DNA of 64,000 nucleotides, from positions 882,530-946,529 of the forward strand of contig NZ_FMAG01000001.1 of NCBI RefSeq assembly GCF_900094585.1. The letters are read 5' to 3'. Source of the DNA: Martinezella multihospitum (GTDB taxonomy: Bacteria > Pseudomonadota > Alphaproteobacteria > Rhizobiales > Rhizobiaceae). The notes beneath the pieces were generated by a model, which made no database searches, was not told the origin of the DNA, and saw only the letters and a program-made list of their open reading frames with translations. Made by a program: the position numbers and the translations under genes. Numbering within the stretch: position 1 is the stretch's first letter; each line of letters starts with the position of its first letter. This document shows, piece after piece, positions 1 through 9,324 of the stretch.

Positions 1-1
1 A

Positions 2-541
2 CTCTTCGCCGAGGCAGTCGCCGCCTTCGGCCGTCCCGATATTGCGATCAACACGGTCGGCAAGGTGCTGAAGAAGCCGATCGTCGATATCTCCGAGGCA
101 GAGTACGACGAGATGAGTGCCGTCAACTCGAAATCGGCCTTCTTCTTCTTAAAGGAGGCCGGCAAATCGCTCAACGACAACGGCAAAATCTGCACGCTTG
201 TCACGTCGTTGCTCGGCGCCTTCACACCGTTCTATTCAAGCTATGCCGGGACCAAGGCGCCGGTGGAGCACTTTACCCGCGCTGCGGCCAAGGAATTCGG
301 CGATCGCGGCATCTCGGTAACCGCGATCGGCCCTGGCCCGATGGATACGCCCTTCTTCTATCCGGCGGAAAGCACCGATGCGCAGACCTATCATAAGGGT
401 GCTGCTGCTCTCTCGAAGTTTTCGAAGACCGGCCTTACCGATATCGAGGATATCGTGCCCTATATCCGCTTCCTGGTCTCTGACGGCTGGTGGATGAGCG
501 GACAGACTATTCTCGTCAATGGCGGCTATACGACAAAGTAA
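2..541 (+). CDS. Short-chain dehydrogenase/reductase, 5' end outside window
   Basis: The reading frame is open from the window edge to the TAA at 539-541, so the N-terminal Rossmann glycine motif is missing from view. The visible part has the SDR core: an NTVG stretch in place of the usual NNAG, a catalytic-type serine in TSLLGA, the YAGTK (Y-x3-K) motif, and the IGPGPMDT segment that follows it. The C-terminus (SGQTILVNGGY) is typical of classical SDRs of about 250 residues. It should be an NAD(P)-dependent oxidoreductase of a small alcohol or sugar; the substrate cannot be read from the sequence. It converges on the GntR gene, and the two 3' ends share a hairpin at 543-592. Confidence 0.85.
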   Translation, partial: LFAEAVAAFGRPDIAINTVGKVLKKPIVDISEAEYDEMSAVNSKSAFFFLKEAGKSLNDNGKICTLVTSLLGAFTPFYSSYAGTKAPVEHFTRAAAKEFGDRGISVTAIGPGPMDTPFFYPAESTDAQTYHKGAAALSKFSKTGLTDIEDIVPYIRFLVSDGWWMSGQTILVNGGYTTK

Positions 542-542
542 G

Positions 543-592
543 CGGGTCGGAGCTGCTTCCAGCCTGTCGAAAAAGCAGCCTATTCCGACCCG
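543..592. terminator. Nested inverted repeat between convergent genes
   Basis: CGGGTCGGA at 543-551 pairs with TCCGACCCG at 584-592, and inside it GCTGCTT (552-558) pairs with AAGCAGC (573-579). The hairpin lies just after the SDR stop and overlaps the last codon of the convergent GntR gene. It is probably a shared, bidirectional transcription end. There is no long T tract on either side, so the assignment rests on position and pairing. Confidence 0.5.
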
Positions 593-1356
593 TCCTTCAG
601 CTTAGCGGCGCGCAGCGCGTCGCTGAGTTCCATTCTGGCGGTTCCGATCAGCTGCTCCATGGCAAAACGTGCTGCATCGGGCCGGCGCATGCGGATCGCA
701 TCCAGGACATCCTGATGGCGCGCGATCGCGTAATCATGCGACTGGCTGGCCCGATTGGTCAGGCGAAAACTCGCGAGCAAAGCGGCGCGGATCGCAGTGG
801 CGAACTGCCGGAAAACCCAGTTGCCGCTGGCATTGATGATCGCGGTATGAAACTCCAGATCCGCCTGGCTCCATGCCTCGTTGTCGCGGGCATTGGCAGC
901 GACCATATCCTCGAAGGCCTCGGCAATCTGTGCGAGCTGCTTTGCGGTGGCATTGGCGGCGGCCTGTGCGGCGGCGGCGGGTTCCAGCACTTGCCGCGCG
1001 TCGAGCAGGGAATCGTAGAAGCTGCGGTCGTTGCTGAGTGCCAGCGTGGCATCGAGAACCAGCGGGTCCAGATAGTTCCAGTTTTCCCGCGGAAGGACCG
1101 TGGTGCCGGCGCGGGTGCGCGAACGGACCATCCCTAGCGCCGACAAATATTGCATGGCTTCGCGCAGGCTGGTGCGGCTGACGCCATAGACCTCGGAAAG
1201 TTCGGCTTCATTGGGAAGGATCGAGCCCTCGGCAAGAGCACCCGATACGATCTGGCCGATGAGCTTCTTCAACAGCTCCTCGCGCACGGTACGCCTTCCC
1301 TGTTCAGGCGCGGCCCCGGCCTGCGTCGTCCGTAAAGACCCCAAACGCGTACTCAT
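580..1356 (-). CDS. GntR-family regulator, FCD (FadR/VanR-like) subfamily
   Basis: This 258-residue protein has an N-terminal winged helix-turn-helix (roughly residues 20-90, with LPNEAELSEVYGVSRTSLREA) and an all-helical FCD ligand domain with conserved metal-site type residues (DLEFHTAI). I chose the ATG at 1356 over a GTG at 1365 because AAGGGAG sits about 8 bases upstream of the ATG, whereas the GTG lies inside that ribosome site. It follows araFGH on the same strand, so it is likely the local repressor of that operon. Two TNGTNNNACNA-type sites upstream of araF (5075-5105) suit this subfamily. The effector is unknown; an arabinose pathway intermediate is an inference. Confidence 0.87.
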   Translation of the reverse strand: MSTRLGSLRTTQAGAAPEQGRRTVREELLKKLIGQIVSGALAEGSILPNEAELSEVYGVSRTSLREAMQYLSALGMVRSRTRAGTTVLPRENWNYLDPLVLDATLALSNDRSFYDSLLDARQVLEPAAAAQAAANATAKQLAQIAEAFEDMVAANARDNEAWSQADLEFHTAIINASGNWVFRQFATAIRAALLASFRLTNRASQSHDYAIARHQDVLDAIRMRRPDAARFAMEQLIGTARMELSDALRAAKLKDGSE

Positions 1357-1475
1357 CCCTAGCACTCCCTTCCGCTGGCCCGGCAGCGATCATGAGCGGC
1401 ACTCCGCCCCGGCATCAATGTGCAACTGCAAGCCCGATAAACTTCTCCCCAAACTTCTCCAAGGAAATCTGACCG

Positions 1476-2432
1476 TTACACGCGACTGCCACGCCCTGCC
1501 GCCGACGAGCGCAGATTGTCAAGCAGAACGGCGATCAGCAGAATGCAGCCACGGACAAGATATTGATAGAAGGCCTGGATATTGAGCAGGTTCATCACAT
1601 TCTCGGCGATGCCCATGATGAGGACGCCGACGATCACGCCGGTCATCGCCGCACGGCCACCAGCAAGAGAGACGCCGCCAAGCACGCAGGCCGAAATGAC
1701 GGAGAGTTCGAGCCCGGTTGCCGCATTCGGCTGGCCCGAGGTGATGCGCGAGGCAAGCAGGATGCCGGCAATGGCGCAGACGAGGCCCTGCAAGGCGAAG
1801 ATCCAGATCCGCATGTTGACGACATTGACGCCGGCGAGGCGCGACGCCTCTGGATTGCCGCCGATCGCAAGCGTGTTCTTGCCGAAAACAGTGCGGTTCA
1901 GCGTGAAGCCGAAGATGATAAAGAGCGCAACCATGATCCAGATCGGCGTCGGCACCGTCAGGAAGCGTGACAACGCCAGCTGGTAGAAGGCCGGATCGTT
2001 GATGCCGACGGCGCGGCCATCAGACGCGATCAGGGCGAGGCCGCGCACGATCTGCATGGTGGCAAGCGTCGTGATCAGCGCGTTGATGCGGAACTTGGCG
2101 ATAACAACGCCATTGACGACACCGACGACGCTGCCGCAGATCAGCGCGGCCACGAGCCCGAGCGGAATGGAACCGGTGGAGTTCGACACCATGACGGCGA
2201 TCATGCCCGAGAAGGCAACAGTCGAGCCGACCGAGAGATCGAAGTCGCGCGAGGCCAGGCAGAACATCATCGTGCAGGCAACGATGCCGATGGTCACCAC
2301 CGATTGCAGCAGACCGAGCATGTTGCGCTCCGTCAGGAAGCTCGGCACGAAGAGCGACACGATCACGAAGGCGATCGCGAAGATCACCACGAGGCCCTGT
2401 TCGCCGAGGAGGATTTTTTTCAACGAATTCAT
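1476..2432 (-). CDS. araH: L-arabinose ABC transporter permease AraH
   Basis: This is an inner-membrane permease of the RbsC/AraH branch (318 residues) with about eight to ten hydrophobic segments. It carries the family core DFDLSVGSTVAFSGM and, near the C-terminus, CVLGGVSLAGGRAAMTGV, the segment that contacts the ATPase. The ATG at 2432 is preferred over one at 2441 because AGGA lies 8 bases before it but directly abuts the upstream one. It is the third gene of araF-araG-araH, 16 bases after araG. The sugar assignment comes from the close AraF match rather than from this protein. Confidence 0.88.
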   Translation of the reverse strand: MNSLKKILLGEQGLVVIFAIAFVIVSLFVPSFLTERNMLGLLQSVVTIGIVACTMMFCLASRDFDLSVGSTVAFSGMIAVMVSNSTGSIPLGLVAALICGSVVGVVNGVVIAKFRINALITTLATMQIVRGLALIASDGRAVGINDPAFYQLALSRFLTVPTPIWIMVALFIIFGFTLNRTVFGKNTLAIGGNPEASRLAGVNVVNMRIWIFALQGLVCAIAGILLASRITSGQPNAATGLELSVISACVLGGVSLAGGRAAMTGVIVGVLIMGIAENVMNLLNIQAFYQYLVRGCILLIAVLLDNLRSSAAGRGSRV

Positions 2433-2448
2433 CGTTACCATTCCTGAA

Positions 2449-3954
2449 TTAGAGTGTGCCGGCGGCGTTCTTGTCGGGCAGCGCTGCGGTCAGAATTGAC
2501 CGCTCGTCGAAATCGGCACGGCCGACATCGGCGGCGACGCGCCCCTGGCACATGACCATGATGCGATCTGAAATACCCATGACCTCCGGAAGCTCGCTGG
2601 AGATGACGACGATCGCCATGCCGCCAGCCGCCAGCTCATAGAGAATTTCATAGATTTCCGACTTGGCGCCGACATCGATGCCCCGCGTCGGCTCGTCGAT
2701 GACGAGAACTTTGACGCCCTGCTCGGAAAGCCAGCGGCCGAGGATGACCTTCTGCTGATTGCCGCCCGAGAGATTGACGATATCCTGCCTGCGCGAGGGT
2801 GTGCGGACTCTGAGCTTGGCGATGAACTGCTCGGCGACCGAAGCTTCCTTCTTCGGATTGAGGATGCCGAAAGGCGAGAAATGCCGCCGCGAGGAGATGG
2901 CGATATTCTCCTCGATCGATCGCCCCTGAATGATGCCGTCGAACTTTCGATCCTCAGGGCAAAGAACCATGCCGGCACTGATGGCGGCCTTTGGGTTGTT
3001 GGGCGCGACGGCGACGCCATCTATTGCAACACTGCCCTGATGGCGATGATCGGCGCCGTAGAGAAGCCGGGCCATCTCGCTTCGGCCGGCGCCGATCAGG
3101 CCGAAAAAGCCAAGGATTTCGCCTCTGCGAACCGAGAAGCTGACGGGATTGCGCAGCTTCGAACCGGAGAGCGCCTTGACGTCCAGACGTACCTCACCAA
3201 GCGGGCGTTCGCGCCAACCCCAGATATTGCTGATTTCACGGCCGACCATCTGCGAGATGATCTGCTCGCGCGTCGTATCCGCAATCTTCGGATGATGGGC
3301 CGCAAGCTTGCCGTCGCGCAGCACGGTGAGGCTATCGCAGAGCCGGAAGATCTCATCCAGGCGATGGGAGACATAGAGGATGACGGTGCCGTTGGACCTC
3401 AACCGGTCGATGAGGGAAAACAGGATTTCGCTCTCGCGGGAGGAAAGCGAGGAGGTCGGCTCGTCGAGTGCAATCACCCGCGCATCGACCATGACGGCCT
3501 TGGCGATTTCCACCATCTGGCGCGCGCCGATCGACAGCGAGGAAACCTTGGCCGCAGGATCGACATCGATGCCGATTTCCCTGAGCTTGGTGCGAACGGT
3601 CTCGATCAGCGTCTTGCCATCGATTACGCCGACTTTGCCGGGAAAACGGCCGAGCCAGAGGTTTTCGGCAACGGTCAGTTCCGGCACCAGCTGCAGTTCC
3701 TGGTGAATGACGATGACGCCGGCATGAAAGGCATCGCGCACGGAGCTGTAGTGCTGCTCAACGCCATCGATGACAATGCTGCCGCTATCTGCCGCCTGAT
3801 CGCCCGAGAGCACCCGGATCAGCGTCGATTTGCCGGCGCCGTTCTCCCCCATCAGCCCATGGACTGCGCCTCTCTCGACATCGAATGAGACGTCCGACAA
3901 TGCCTGGACACCCGGGTAGCCCTTGGAAATGCCCTTGAATTCAAGGAAAGCCAT
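2449..3954 (-). CDS. araG: L-arabinose ABC transporter ATP-binding protein AraG
   Basis: This 501-residue protein is a tandem sugar-import ATPase with two nucleotide-binding domains, as usual for the RbsA/AraG/MglA family. Domain 1 has Walker A GENGAGKST (about residues 36-44), the signature LSIGARQ and Walker B VIALDEPTSSL. Domain 2 has the degenerate GLIGAGRSE P-loop typical of this family, LSGGNQQK and VLVIDEPTRGIDVG. It powers uptake through AraH and lies between the binding-protein and permease genes in one minus-strand operon. Confidence 0.93.
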   Translation of the reverse strand: MAFLEFKGISKGYPGVQALSDVSFDVERGAVHGLMGENGAGKSTLIRVLSGDQAADSGSIVIDGVEQHYSSVRDAFHAGVIVIHQELQLVPELTVAENLWLGRFPGKVGVIDGKTLIETVRTKLREIGIDVDPAAKVSSLSIGARQMVEIAKAVMVDARVIALDEPTSSLSSRESEILFSLIDRLRSNGTVILYVSHRLDEIFRLCDSLTVLRDGKLAAHHPKIADTTREQIISQMVGREISNIWGWRERPLGEVRLDVKALSGSKLRNPVSFSVRRGEILGFFGLIGAGRSEMARLLYGADHRHQGSVAIDGVAVAPNNPKAAISAGMVLCPEDRKFDGIIQGRSIEENIAISSRRHFSPFGILNPKKEASVAEQFIAKLRVRTPSRRQDIVNLSGGNQQKVILGRWLSEQGVKVLVIDEPTRGIDVGAKSEIYEILYELAAGGMAIVVISSELPEVMGISDRIMVMCQGRVAADVGRADFDERSILTAALPDKNAAGTL

Positions 3955-4022
3955 GCTTGCTCCATCGAGAGAAAGTCCGGCGGCAACAAAGCCACCGGAC
4001 GGACATCATCCCTGAGGGATGA

Positions 4023-5006
4023 TCATTCGATGCCGAGATCCTTGCGAACCTTCTCGTAGTCGCCGCGCAGCGCGAGGGAGCCGGAGGTCAACGTCAGCTT
4101 CGGTGGCTCCTTGCTGTTGGCGATCCAGTCATACATGTTGAGCGCCGTCTCGTAGCCATGGCGCTTCGGCGAGATGATGACCGTGCCGAAGAAGCCGGTC
4201 GCGGCGGGCTTCTTGAACTCGTTGATGGCCGAATCCGCACCGCCGATGCCGACGCCGATCATATTCGTTGCGGGAATGCCGACCGATTCCGAGGCGCGGA
4301 CGGCACCGAGCACGGCTTCGTCATTGAGGCCGAAGGCGACCCAATATTTGATGTCGGCATGCTTGTTGAGAACCGTGGTCGCGGCGTTGAGCGCGGCTTC
4401 CGTATCGGTCTTTGCCTGCGGCGCGTCATAGATGTTCGCGGCCGGGAAGCCTGCCGCCTTCAGAACCGAGATCGCACCTTCGACGCGGTCGACGGCCGTC
4501 GGCAGCTGATCGTAGGAAACGCGGATCGCGCCGACATTCTTCATGTCCCAGCCGCGCTTCTTGATTTCGTCGACAATCGCCTGGCCCACAGTCTCGCCGA
4601 TCTTGGTGGCGGAAATGCCCATATGCGGCACGTCTTCGAGCGGCTTGCCCTCGGCATTGACCAGGCGGTCGTCGACGGTCATCAGCTTCAGCTGATTGGC
4701 CGCGGCCTTGGCGACGATGCCGGGGCCAAGCTTCACGTCCGGCGTGCAGATGATGAAGCCCTGCGCACCCTGCGCGCCGAGATTGTCGATCGCCGACTGA
4801 ACCTTCTCGCCGTCCTCGGCACCGATCTTGACGAGCGTGAAGCCCTTCTCCTTGGCGGCCTGGTCGGCGAATTTCCATTCGTCCTGGAACCAGGGTTCTT
4901 CGGGCTGCTTCACGATGAAGCCGATCTTGACGTCTTCCGCGAAAGCAGAGCCGGCCGCAAGAACGGCAAAGGCACCTGCAAGGATTGCCGCTTTGAAAAA
5001 GCGCAT
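4023..5006 (-). CDS. araF: L-arabinose-binding periplasmic protein AraF
   Basis: The 327-residue protein has a signal peptide (residues 1-23, ending GSAFA) and a periplasmic-binding-protein type I fold. It matches the E. coli arabinose-binding protein over most of its length, including VKQPEEPWFQ, EWKFAD, GFIICTPDVKLG, VDDRLVNAEGKP and KKRGWD, so the sugar can be named with fair confidence. It is the first gene of the araFGH operon. Expression is probably controlled by the GntR protein encoded at the operon end, through the paired sites at 5075-5105. Confidence 0.92.
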   Translation of the reverse strand: MRFFKAAILAGAFAVLAAGSAFAEDVKIGFIVKQPEEPWFQDEWKFADQAAKEKGFTLVKIGAEDGEKVQSAIDNLGAQGAQGFIICTPDVKLGPGIVAKAAANQLKLMTVDDRLVNAEGKPLEDVPHMGISATKIGETVGQAIVDEIKKRGWDMKNVGAIRVSYDQLPTAVDRVEGAISVLKAAGFPAANIYDAPQAKTDTEAALNAATTVLNKHADIKYWVAFGLNDEAVLGAVRASESVGIPATNMIGVGIGGADSAINEFKKPAATGFFGTVIISPKRHGYETALNMYDWIANSKEPPKLTLTSGSLALRGDYEKVRKDLGIE

Positions 5007-5382
5007 GATCTCTCTCCCTTTGTTTGCGCGTCCCCATCCATCTCCCGGGAACTGCTCGATTTCCGTAAGTTATATTGTAATACGAGTCAACTATTTGTAT
5101 AACAATTAAACTGCGTTTGCAGCCCAAAGGACCCGAGACCTTGAATATGAAAAAACATCATACCAGTCAATATTTATGTATGATTATTTATGCCATTGCA
5201 GCATCGAATGATAACCAGAAGCGTGCCCGAAATAGGAAATATGAAGAAATCGCGATATTTAACGCAGAAACTTCAGAGATAATCCAAAAATAAATCATAT
5301 ATATATTGACATGAAACGAGGCAAATATAGGGTGTCATCCGTTCGGCACCGGCCTTGGTTGTAAGGGGAAGGTAACCACTTA
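5007..5382. other. AT-rich divergent control region araF / epimerase
   Basis: This 376-base gap is markedly AT-rich compared with the flanking genes and holds no credible gene. It must carry the araF promoter (minus) and the epimerase promoter (plus). A TTGACA at about 5306 lies some 75 bases before the epimerase start, but I see no well-spaced -10 for it. AGGGGAAGG precedes the epimerase ATG. Confidence 0.6.
5075..5105. promoter_or_regulatory. Paired GntR/FCD-type operator sites before araF
   Basis: TTGTAATACGA (5075-5085) and TTGTATAACAA (5095-5105) both fit the TNGTNNNACNA pattern common to FadR-type GntR regulators. They start 20 bp apart, two helical turns, about 70-100 bases upstream of the araF ATG. 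The regulator encoded at 580-1356 is the natural candidate to bind here. Confidence 0.5.
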
Positions 5383-6276
5383 ATGACCATTATCGATTTG
5401 CGGGACGGTTCGCTTTCTGCTCGCGTTTCAACCTTCGGCGGCACGTTGCTTGATTATGCCTGGACGGTAGACGGCCGCAGGATTGCGCTATTGAGACCCG
5501 CTCCGGACGATGCGCACGCATCCGCCTCTGCCTGCTATCCCCTCGTTCCCTTCGGCAACCGCGTACGAAACAATCGTTTCGCGTTCGAGGGGCGCGACTA
5601 CCAGCTCAGGCCGAACACGGCTTCAGATCCTCACTACGTCCATGGCGACGGTTGGCAGGCCGAATGGGCCATCCTCTCCCGCAGCAGCAACGAATTGCAG
5701 ATCGGCTTTCATCATCGGGTGGGCGATACGCCCTACAGTTATGAAGCGAGGCAGATCATCGCTCTGTCATCCGAAGGGCTGATGCTTCACATGAGCGTTG
5801 AGAACACCGGCAAGGAGGCGCTGCCCTTCGGGCTTGGCTGGCATCCATACTTCCCGATGACCCCCGAGACGACGCTTTTTGCGCCGGCGCGGCGATTTTG
5901 GACGGAAACGGAAGGCTGGCTTCCGGGAGAACGTACCGAGGTTCCGGCCGATCTCGACTTCTCCGTGCCCTCACCCCTGCCCCGCCGCTGGGTCAACAAC
6001 GGCTTCGAGGGATGGAGCGGCGAGGCAGAGATCGTCTGGCCGGAGAGACGTGCAGGCCTGCGCCTGACTGCCGACACATCGGTCAGGCACGCATTCATCT
6101 TCATTCCCGACACGAGCTTCAACTCGGCCTTTCGCCATGACTATTTCTGCTTCGAGCCGATGTCCCACATTGCCAACGGTCACAATCTTCCCGACCTCGG
6201 AGATTTGAAAATCCTGCAGCCGGGAGAGACATTTGCAGGATCGATCCGCTTGCAGCTACAGGAATATTCGCGGTAG
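5383..6276 (+). CDS. Aldose 1-epimerase (mutarotase) family protein
   Basis: This 297-residue cytoplasmic protein has the galactose-mutarotase fold. It interconverts alpha and beta anomers of aldoses before dehydrogenation or phosphorylation. Visible family marks are CYPLVPFGNRVRN (about residues 51-63), the YVHGDGW segment with the first catalytic-type histidine (near 88), LGWHPYF (near 152-157) and a CFEPMS segment near residue 260 holding the probable catalytic glutamate. It is divergent from araF and precedes an SDR gene, so a role in arabinose oxidation is a reasonable inference. No signal peptide is visible. Confidence 0.88.
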   Translation: MTIIDLRDGSLSARVSTFGGTLLDYAWTVDGRRIALLRPAPDDAHASASACYPLVPFGNRVRNNRFAFEGRDYQLRPNTASDPHYVHGDGWQAEWAILSRSSNELQIGFHHRVGDTPYSYEARQIIALSSEGLMLHMSVENTGKEALPFGLGWHPYFPMTPETTLFAPARRFWTETEGWLPGERTEVPADLDFSVPSPLPRRWVNNGFEGWSGEAEIVWPERRAGLRLTADTSVRHAFIFIPDTSFNSAFRHDYFCFEPMSHIANGHNLPDLGDLKILQPGETFAGSIRLQLQEYSR

Positions 6277-6328
6277 CCCGCGACCGGCCACCGCGAGATT
6301 TCCGCCCCAGCACAAAGAGGAACACTGG

Positions 6329-7105
6329 ATGTCAAATCGCCTTTCGGGAAAACGGATCTTCATCACCGGAGCCGCGCAGGGGATCGGGCTGGCCATAGCC
6401 GAGGCATGCGTGGCTGAAGATGCAAGCATCTTCCTGATCGATCGCGACGAAGCTCTGCTGAAACAGGCTGCGGATAGGCTGAAGGAAGATGGCGCCAATC
6501 TTGGCTATCAGGCCGCCGACATCACCGATGCCGAAGCCGTGCGCGCAGCCGTGGCCAGAGCATCCGGCGAAATCGGCAGCATCAATGCGCTCGTCAATAA
6601 CGCCGGCGTCAACGTCTTTGCCGAGCCGTTGCAGACGACAGATGAGGACTGGGAACGCTGCTTTGACATCAATCTCAAGGGCGCCTGGAATTGCTGCCGG
6701 TCCGTGCTGCCCGAGATGATCACGCAGGGCGGCGGCGTCATACTCAACATCGCCTCGACCCACGCCTTCACGATCATTCCGCACACTTTCCCCTACCCGC
6801 TTGCCAAGCATGCGCTTCTCGGCATGACCAAATCGCTGGGGATCGAATATGCCTCGAAGAACGTGCGCGTGAACGCGCTCGCGCCCGGCTACGTCGCAAC
6901 GCAGAAGGCCATCGATTACTGGAACAGTTTTCCCGATCCGGAAAAGGCGAAGGCGGAGACGATGAAACTGCATCCGGGCGGCCGCATCGCCACGCCTCAC
7001 GAGATCGCCATGGCCGCGGTCTTCATGGTCTCGGACGAGTGTCCCTTCATGAATGCCGCCTGCCTGACCGTGGACGGAGGCCTGAGCGTGTTGCAGCATC
7101 AATAG
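6329..7105 (+). CDS. SDR-family oxidoreductase, possible sugar 1-dehydrogenase
   Basis: This is a classical SDR of 258 residues: TGAAQGIG cofactor motif (residues 13-20), NNAG (about 90), catalytic serine in NIASTHAF, Y-x3-K in YPLAKHA, and a C-terminal NAACLTVDGG. I start it at the ATG at 6329, preceded by AAAGAGG; a longer frame upstream overlaps the epimerase and lacks a ribosome site. Its position after the epimerase and opposite araFGH suggests it oxidises L-arabinose or a product of it in the non-phosphorylative pathway. That substrate is an inference; the residues alone do not identify it. Confidence 0.85.
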   Translation: MSNRLSGKRIFITGAAQGIGLAIAEACVAEDASIFLIDRDEALLKQAADRLKEDGANLGYQAADITDAEAVRAAVARASGEIGSINALVNNAGVNVFAEPLQTTDEDWERCFDINLKGAWNCCRSVLPEMITQGGGVILNIASTHAFTIIPHTFPYPLAKHALLGMTKSLGIEYASKNVRVNALAPGYVATQKAIDYWNSFPDPEKAKAETMKLHPGGRIATPHEIAMAAVFMVSDECPFMNAACLTVDGGLSVLQHQ

Positions 7106-7119
7106 TATCGCAAACCACG

Positions 7120-9324
7120 CTATCGCGATCTGAGCTGGGCAATCGAGAGCATCAGGTCCGCGCTCATGCCAATCCCCGACCCGCGCGTCAAAATGGCGGA
7201 TGCGGCAGAGGTCGTATTCCCGCCATTTGCCGCATCATAGACGGCCGAGAAGCGCTTGAGCAGGTTGCTCACCTTGCCGGCATCATGCAAGTCCTTGATC
7301 GGGAATAGCTTTTCAAGCATCGCCGCCTGACGGGTCACATCCATGTTCGACATGGATGCGGGTAGCGAATAGGTCGTCTTGATCACATTGTAGAGCGCCG
7401 GATCCGACATGATATCGTAGACGGAATTGACCTGCGGCGCCTTGCGCTGGAAATAGAGGGCGAGGCGGACGCCTTCGTTGGAGCTCCCCTGCTGCGTCTC
7501 CAGGGTCTGATGAAGATAGAGATCGTTGGTGGCGAGACGCGCACCCTTGTTCTGTCCCGGCTCGATCTTGGCTGTGGTCAGATTTCCCTTGGCGTCGAAA
7601 TTGAAGACGTTCACCATCGCCTTGAACTGCTGGCCGGCCTGCGTGTTCAAAAAGCCCTTGGCATCCTCGGGATCCGCAGAGAAGGCCTTCTTCAAGGTAT
7701 TCTTGTCGACCGACTTGGGATCGATATTGTTCGCAACAAGGATAAACTCAGTCAGCTTCTTGTCAGCCAGGAGTTCGTCGACCGTCTTGATCTTGGCGAT
7801 CGACTTGCTGAATTCGGTCGCTGCGTCCTTCGCATCCTTGACCGCCTTGTCGCGCATCTCGCCAGTCAATCCGAAAGTCTTCGACTTCGAATAGGCGGAA
7901 ATCAGGCTGTTGATCGAGGTTTGGGACAAGGGCGCGACCGGCGCCCGCAGATTGCCCTTGCTGTCGAAATTGAAGGCCTTGGCAAGCCCGACGAATCTGT
8001 CGTCTTTCAGCGAATTGACATAGCTCTTGCTGTCATAGGGATCGCTCTCCAGTATCTTGCGCAGCTGATCCCTGGAGACCTCGTTCTTGCCGATCCCAAA
8101 GGCACGAAGCGCCATGTCCTCTATGGTTGGAAGATTCTTGTTCTTGGTGTCGTTGACGGCAAAAAAGTCCGCGATCGTCTTTATCTCGCCGACCGCGGTC
8201 TTGTAGTGTTTCTCCGCATCGCCGAACAGGTTCTGTTTTGCATCTTTCGCCTGGTTCAAATATTTGGTCGAGATGTCGTCGATGGCTTGCTGCGTCTGCG
8301 CCGGCTGACCGGCCGGTAGCGTACCATCGGACGCGAACTGAAATTGCGAAACCATATCCGCCATTCCAGTCACGGCGGCATAATCGGAGTTTGTGAAAGC
8401 GAGGTTGAACTGGACCGGAGTGAGCTTGGGATTCAGGTTGAATGCGGTCTTTATATAGGAAAACAGCCTGTTATCGCCGGTTATGTCGCTGAGCGACTGA
8501 ACTTTCGTGATCGCCTGACGATAGTAATCGTCATTACTGATGGCCGCAGCCGGACTCAACAGGCTCGGGACCATGCTGTCATACCGCGAGATCATGGCCT
8601 CCTTCTGCTCCGCCGTCTGCACAGTCGCACCGGAAAGCGTGCCGTCGGCATTGAAGCTGAACTGCGACGCGATCAGCTTGTAGGTCGGCTGCAGCGATGC
8701 CGTCGAGAAATTGCTCGCCGTGTTGACGAAGCTGTTCGGGTCGTTGATATCGCTGGTCAGAACCGACTTCAGGAACGCCTTCGAGATATTGTCCGGGTTT
8801 AAACCGTGCGCCCGCAGGATATAGTCCGTCATCCTGCTGCTGTTGACGATATCGTCGACGTTCGACACCTTATCGATCCAACTATCGTAGAACTTGCTTT
8901 CCTTCTTGGCCAAGGTCGTTTCATTGGCGAAGGATTGCTCATAGAGCCCGATCGTATCGCTCTTCTGTGAATCGTTCTGAGCCGATTGATTTTTTGACGT
9001 GCCGCCGAAATTGAAAGCGGCAGCGAATTGCCGGTAACGGCTATCCGTCAGTTTGTTTGCAAAGCTGCTCGTGTCGCTAAGATCGCTGGTCAGGACCTTT
9101 TTCATGAAGGCCTTGGCGTAGGTCATATCCTCGAGGCCGTAGGCCTTCATCGCATAGCTATACAGCTTGTAGTCGCTCAGAAACTCATCGACATTCTTGA
9201 TCTTGCCGATATGCGCATCGTAATATTGCTGGTCGCTTTTGACCGTCGCCTGTTTGGCGATGCGCGCAAGCGTCGATGCCATGTCCTTTGTCGCGGACAC
9301 GTAGCCGAGATACGTCGAAATCAT
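7120..9324 (-). CDS. Large DUF1217 repeat protein
   Basis: This 734-residue protein has no signal peptide and consists of about six divergent copies of a module of 100-150 residues. Each copy has the pattern K-I-K-x-V-D-E-[FL]-L, a hydrophobic AYGL-like turn, a [KR]-V-L-x-S-D-x-x-D segment and ends in AFNF or a variant (for example VDEFLSDYKLYSYAMKAYG, VDDIVNSSRMTDYILRAHG, VDELLADKKLTEFILVANN). The start (MISTYLGYVSATKDM) and modules match rhizobial DUF1217 proteins, whose shorter members sit in flagellar gene clusters. Here it is isolated from flagellar genes and near a two-component system. Function is unknown; a structural or flagellum-related role is only suggested by the family. Confidence 0.8.
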   Translation of the reverse strand: MISTYLGYVSATKDMASTLARIAKQATVKSDQQYYDAHIGKIKNVDEFLSDYKLYSYAMKAYGLEDMTYAKAFMKKVLTSDLSDTSSFANKLTDSRYRQFAAAFNFGGTSKNQSAQNDSQKSDTIGLYEQSFANETTLAKKESKFYDSWIDKVSNVDDIVNSSRMTDYILRAHGLNPDNISKAFLKSVLTSDINDPNSFVNTASNFSTASLQPTYKLIASQFSFNADGTLSGATVQTAEQKEAMISRYDSMVPSLLSPAAAISNDDYYRQAITKVQSLSDITGDNRLFSYIKTAFNLNPKLTPVQFNLAFTNSDYAAVTGMADMVSQFQFASDGTLPAGQPAQTQQAIDDISTKYLNQAKDAKQNLFGDAEKHYKTAVGEIKTIADFFAVNDTKNKNLPTIEDMALRAFGIGKNEVSRDQLRKILESDPYDSKSYVNSLKDDRFVGLAKAFNFDSKGNLRAPVAPLSQTSINSLISAYSKSKTFGLTGEMRDKAVKDAKDAATEFSKSIAKIKTVDELLADKKLTEFILVANNIDPKSVDKNTLKKAFSADPEDAKGFLNTQAGQQFKAMVNVFNFDAKGNLTTAKIEPGQNKGARLATNDLYLHQTLETQQGSSNEGVRLALYFQRKAPQVNSVYDIMSDPALYNVIKTTYSLPASMSNMDVTRQAAMLEKLFPIKDLHDAGKVSNLLKRFSAVYDAANGGNTTSAASAILTRGSGIGMSADLMLSIAQLRSR

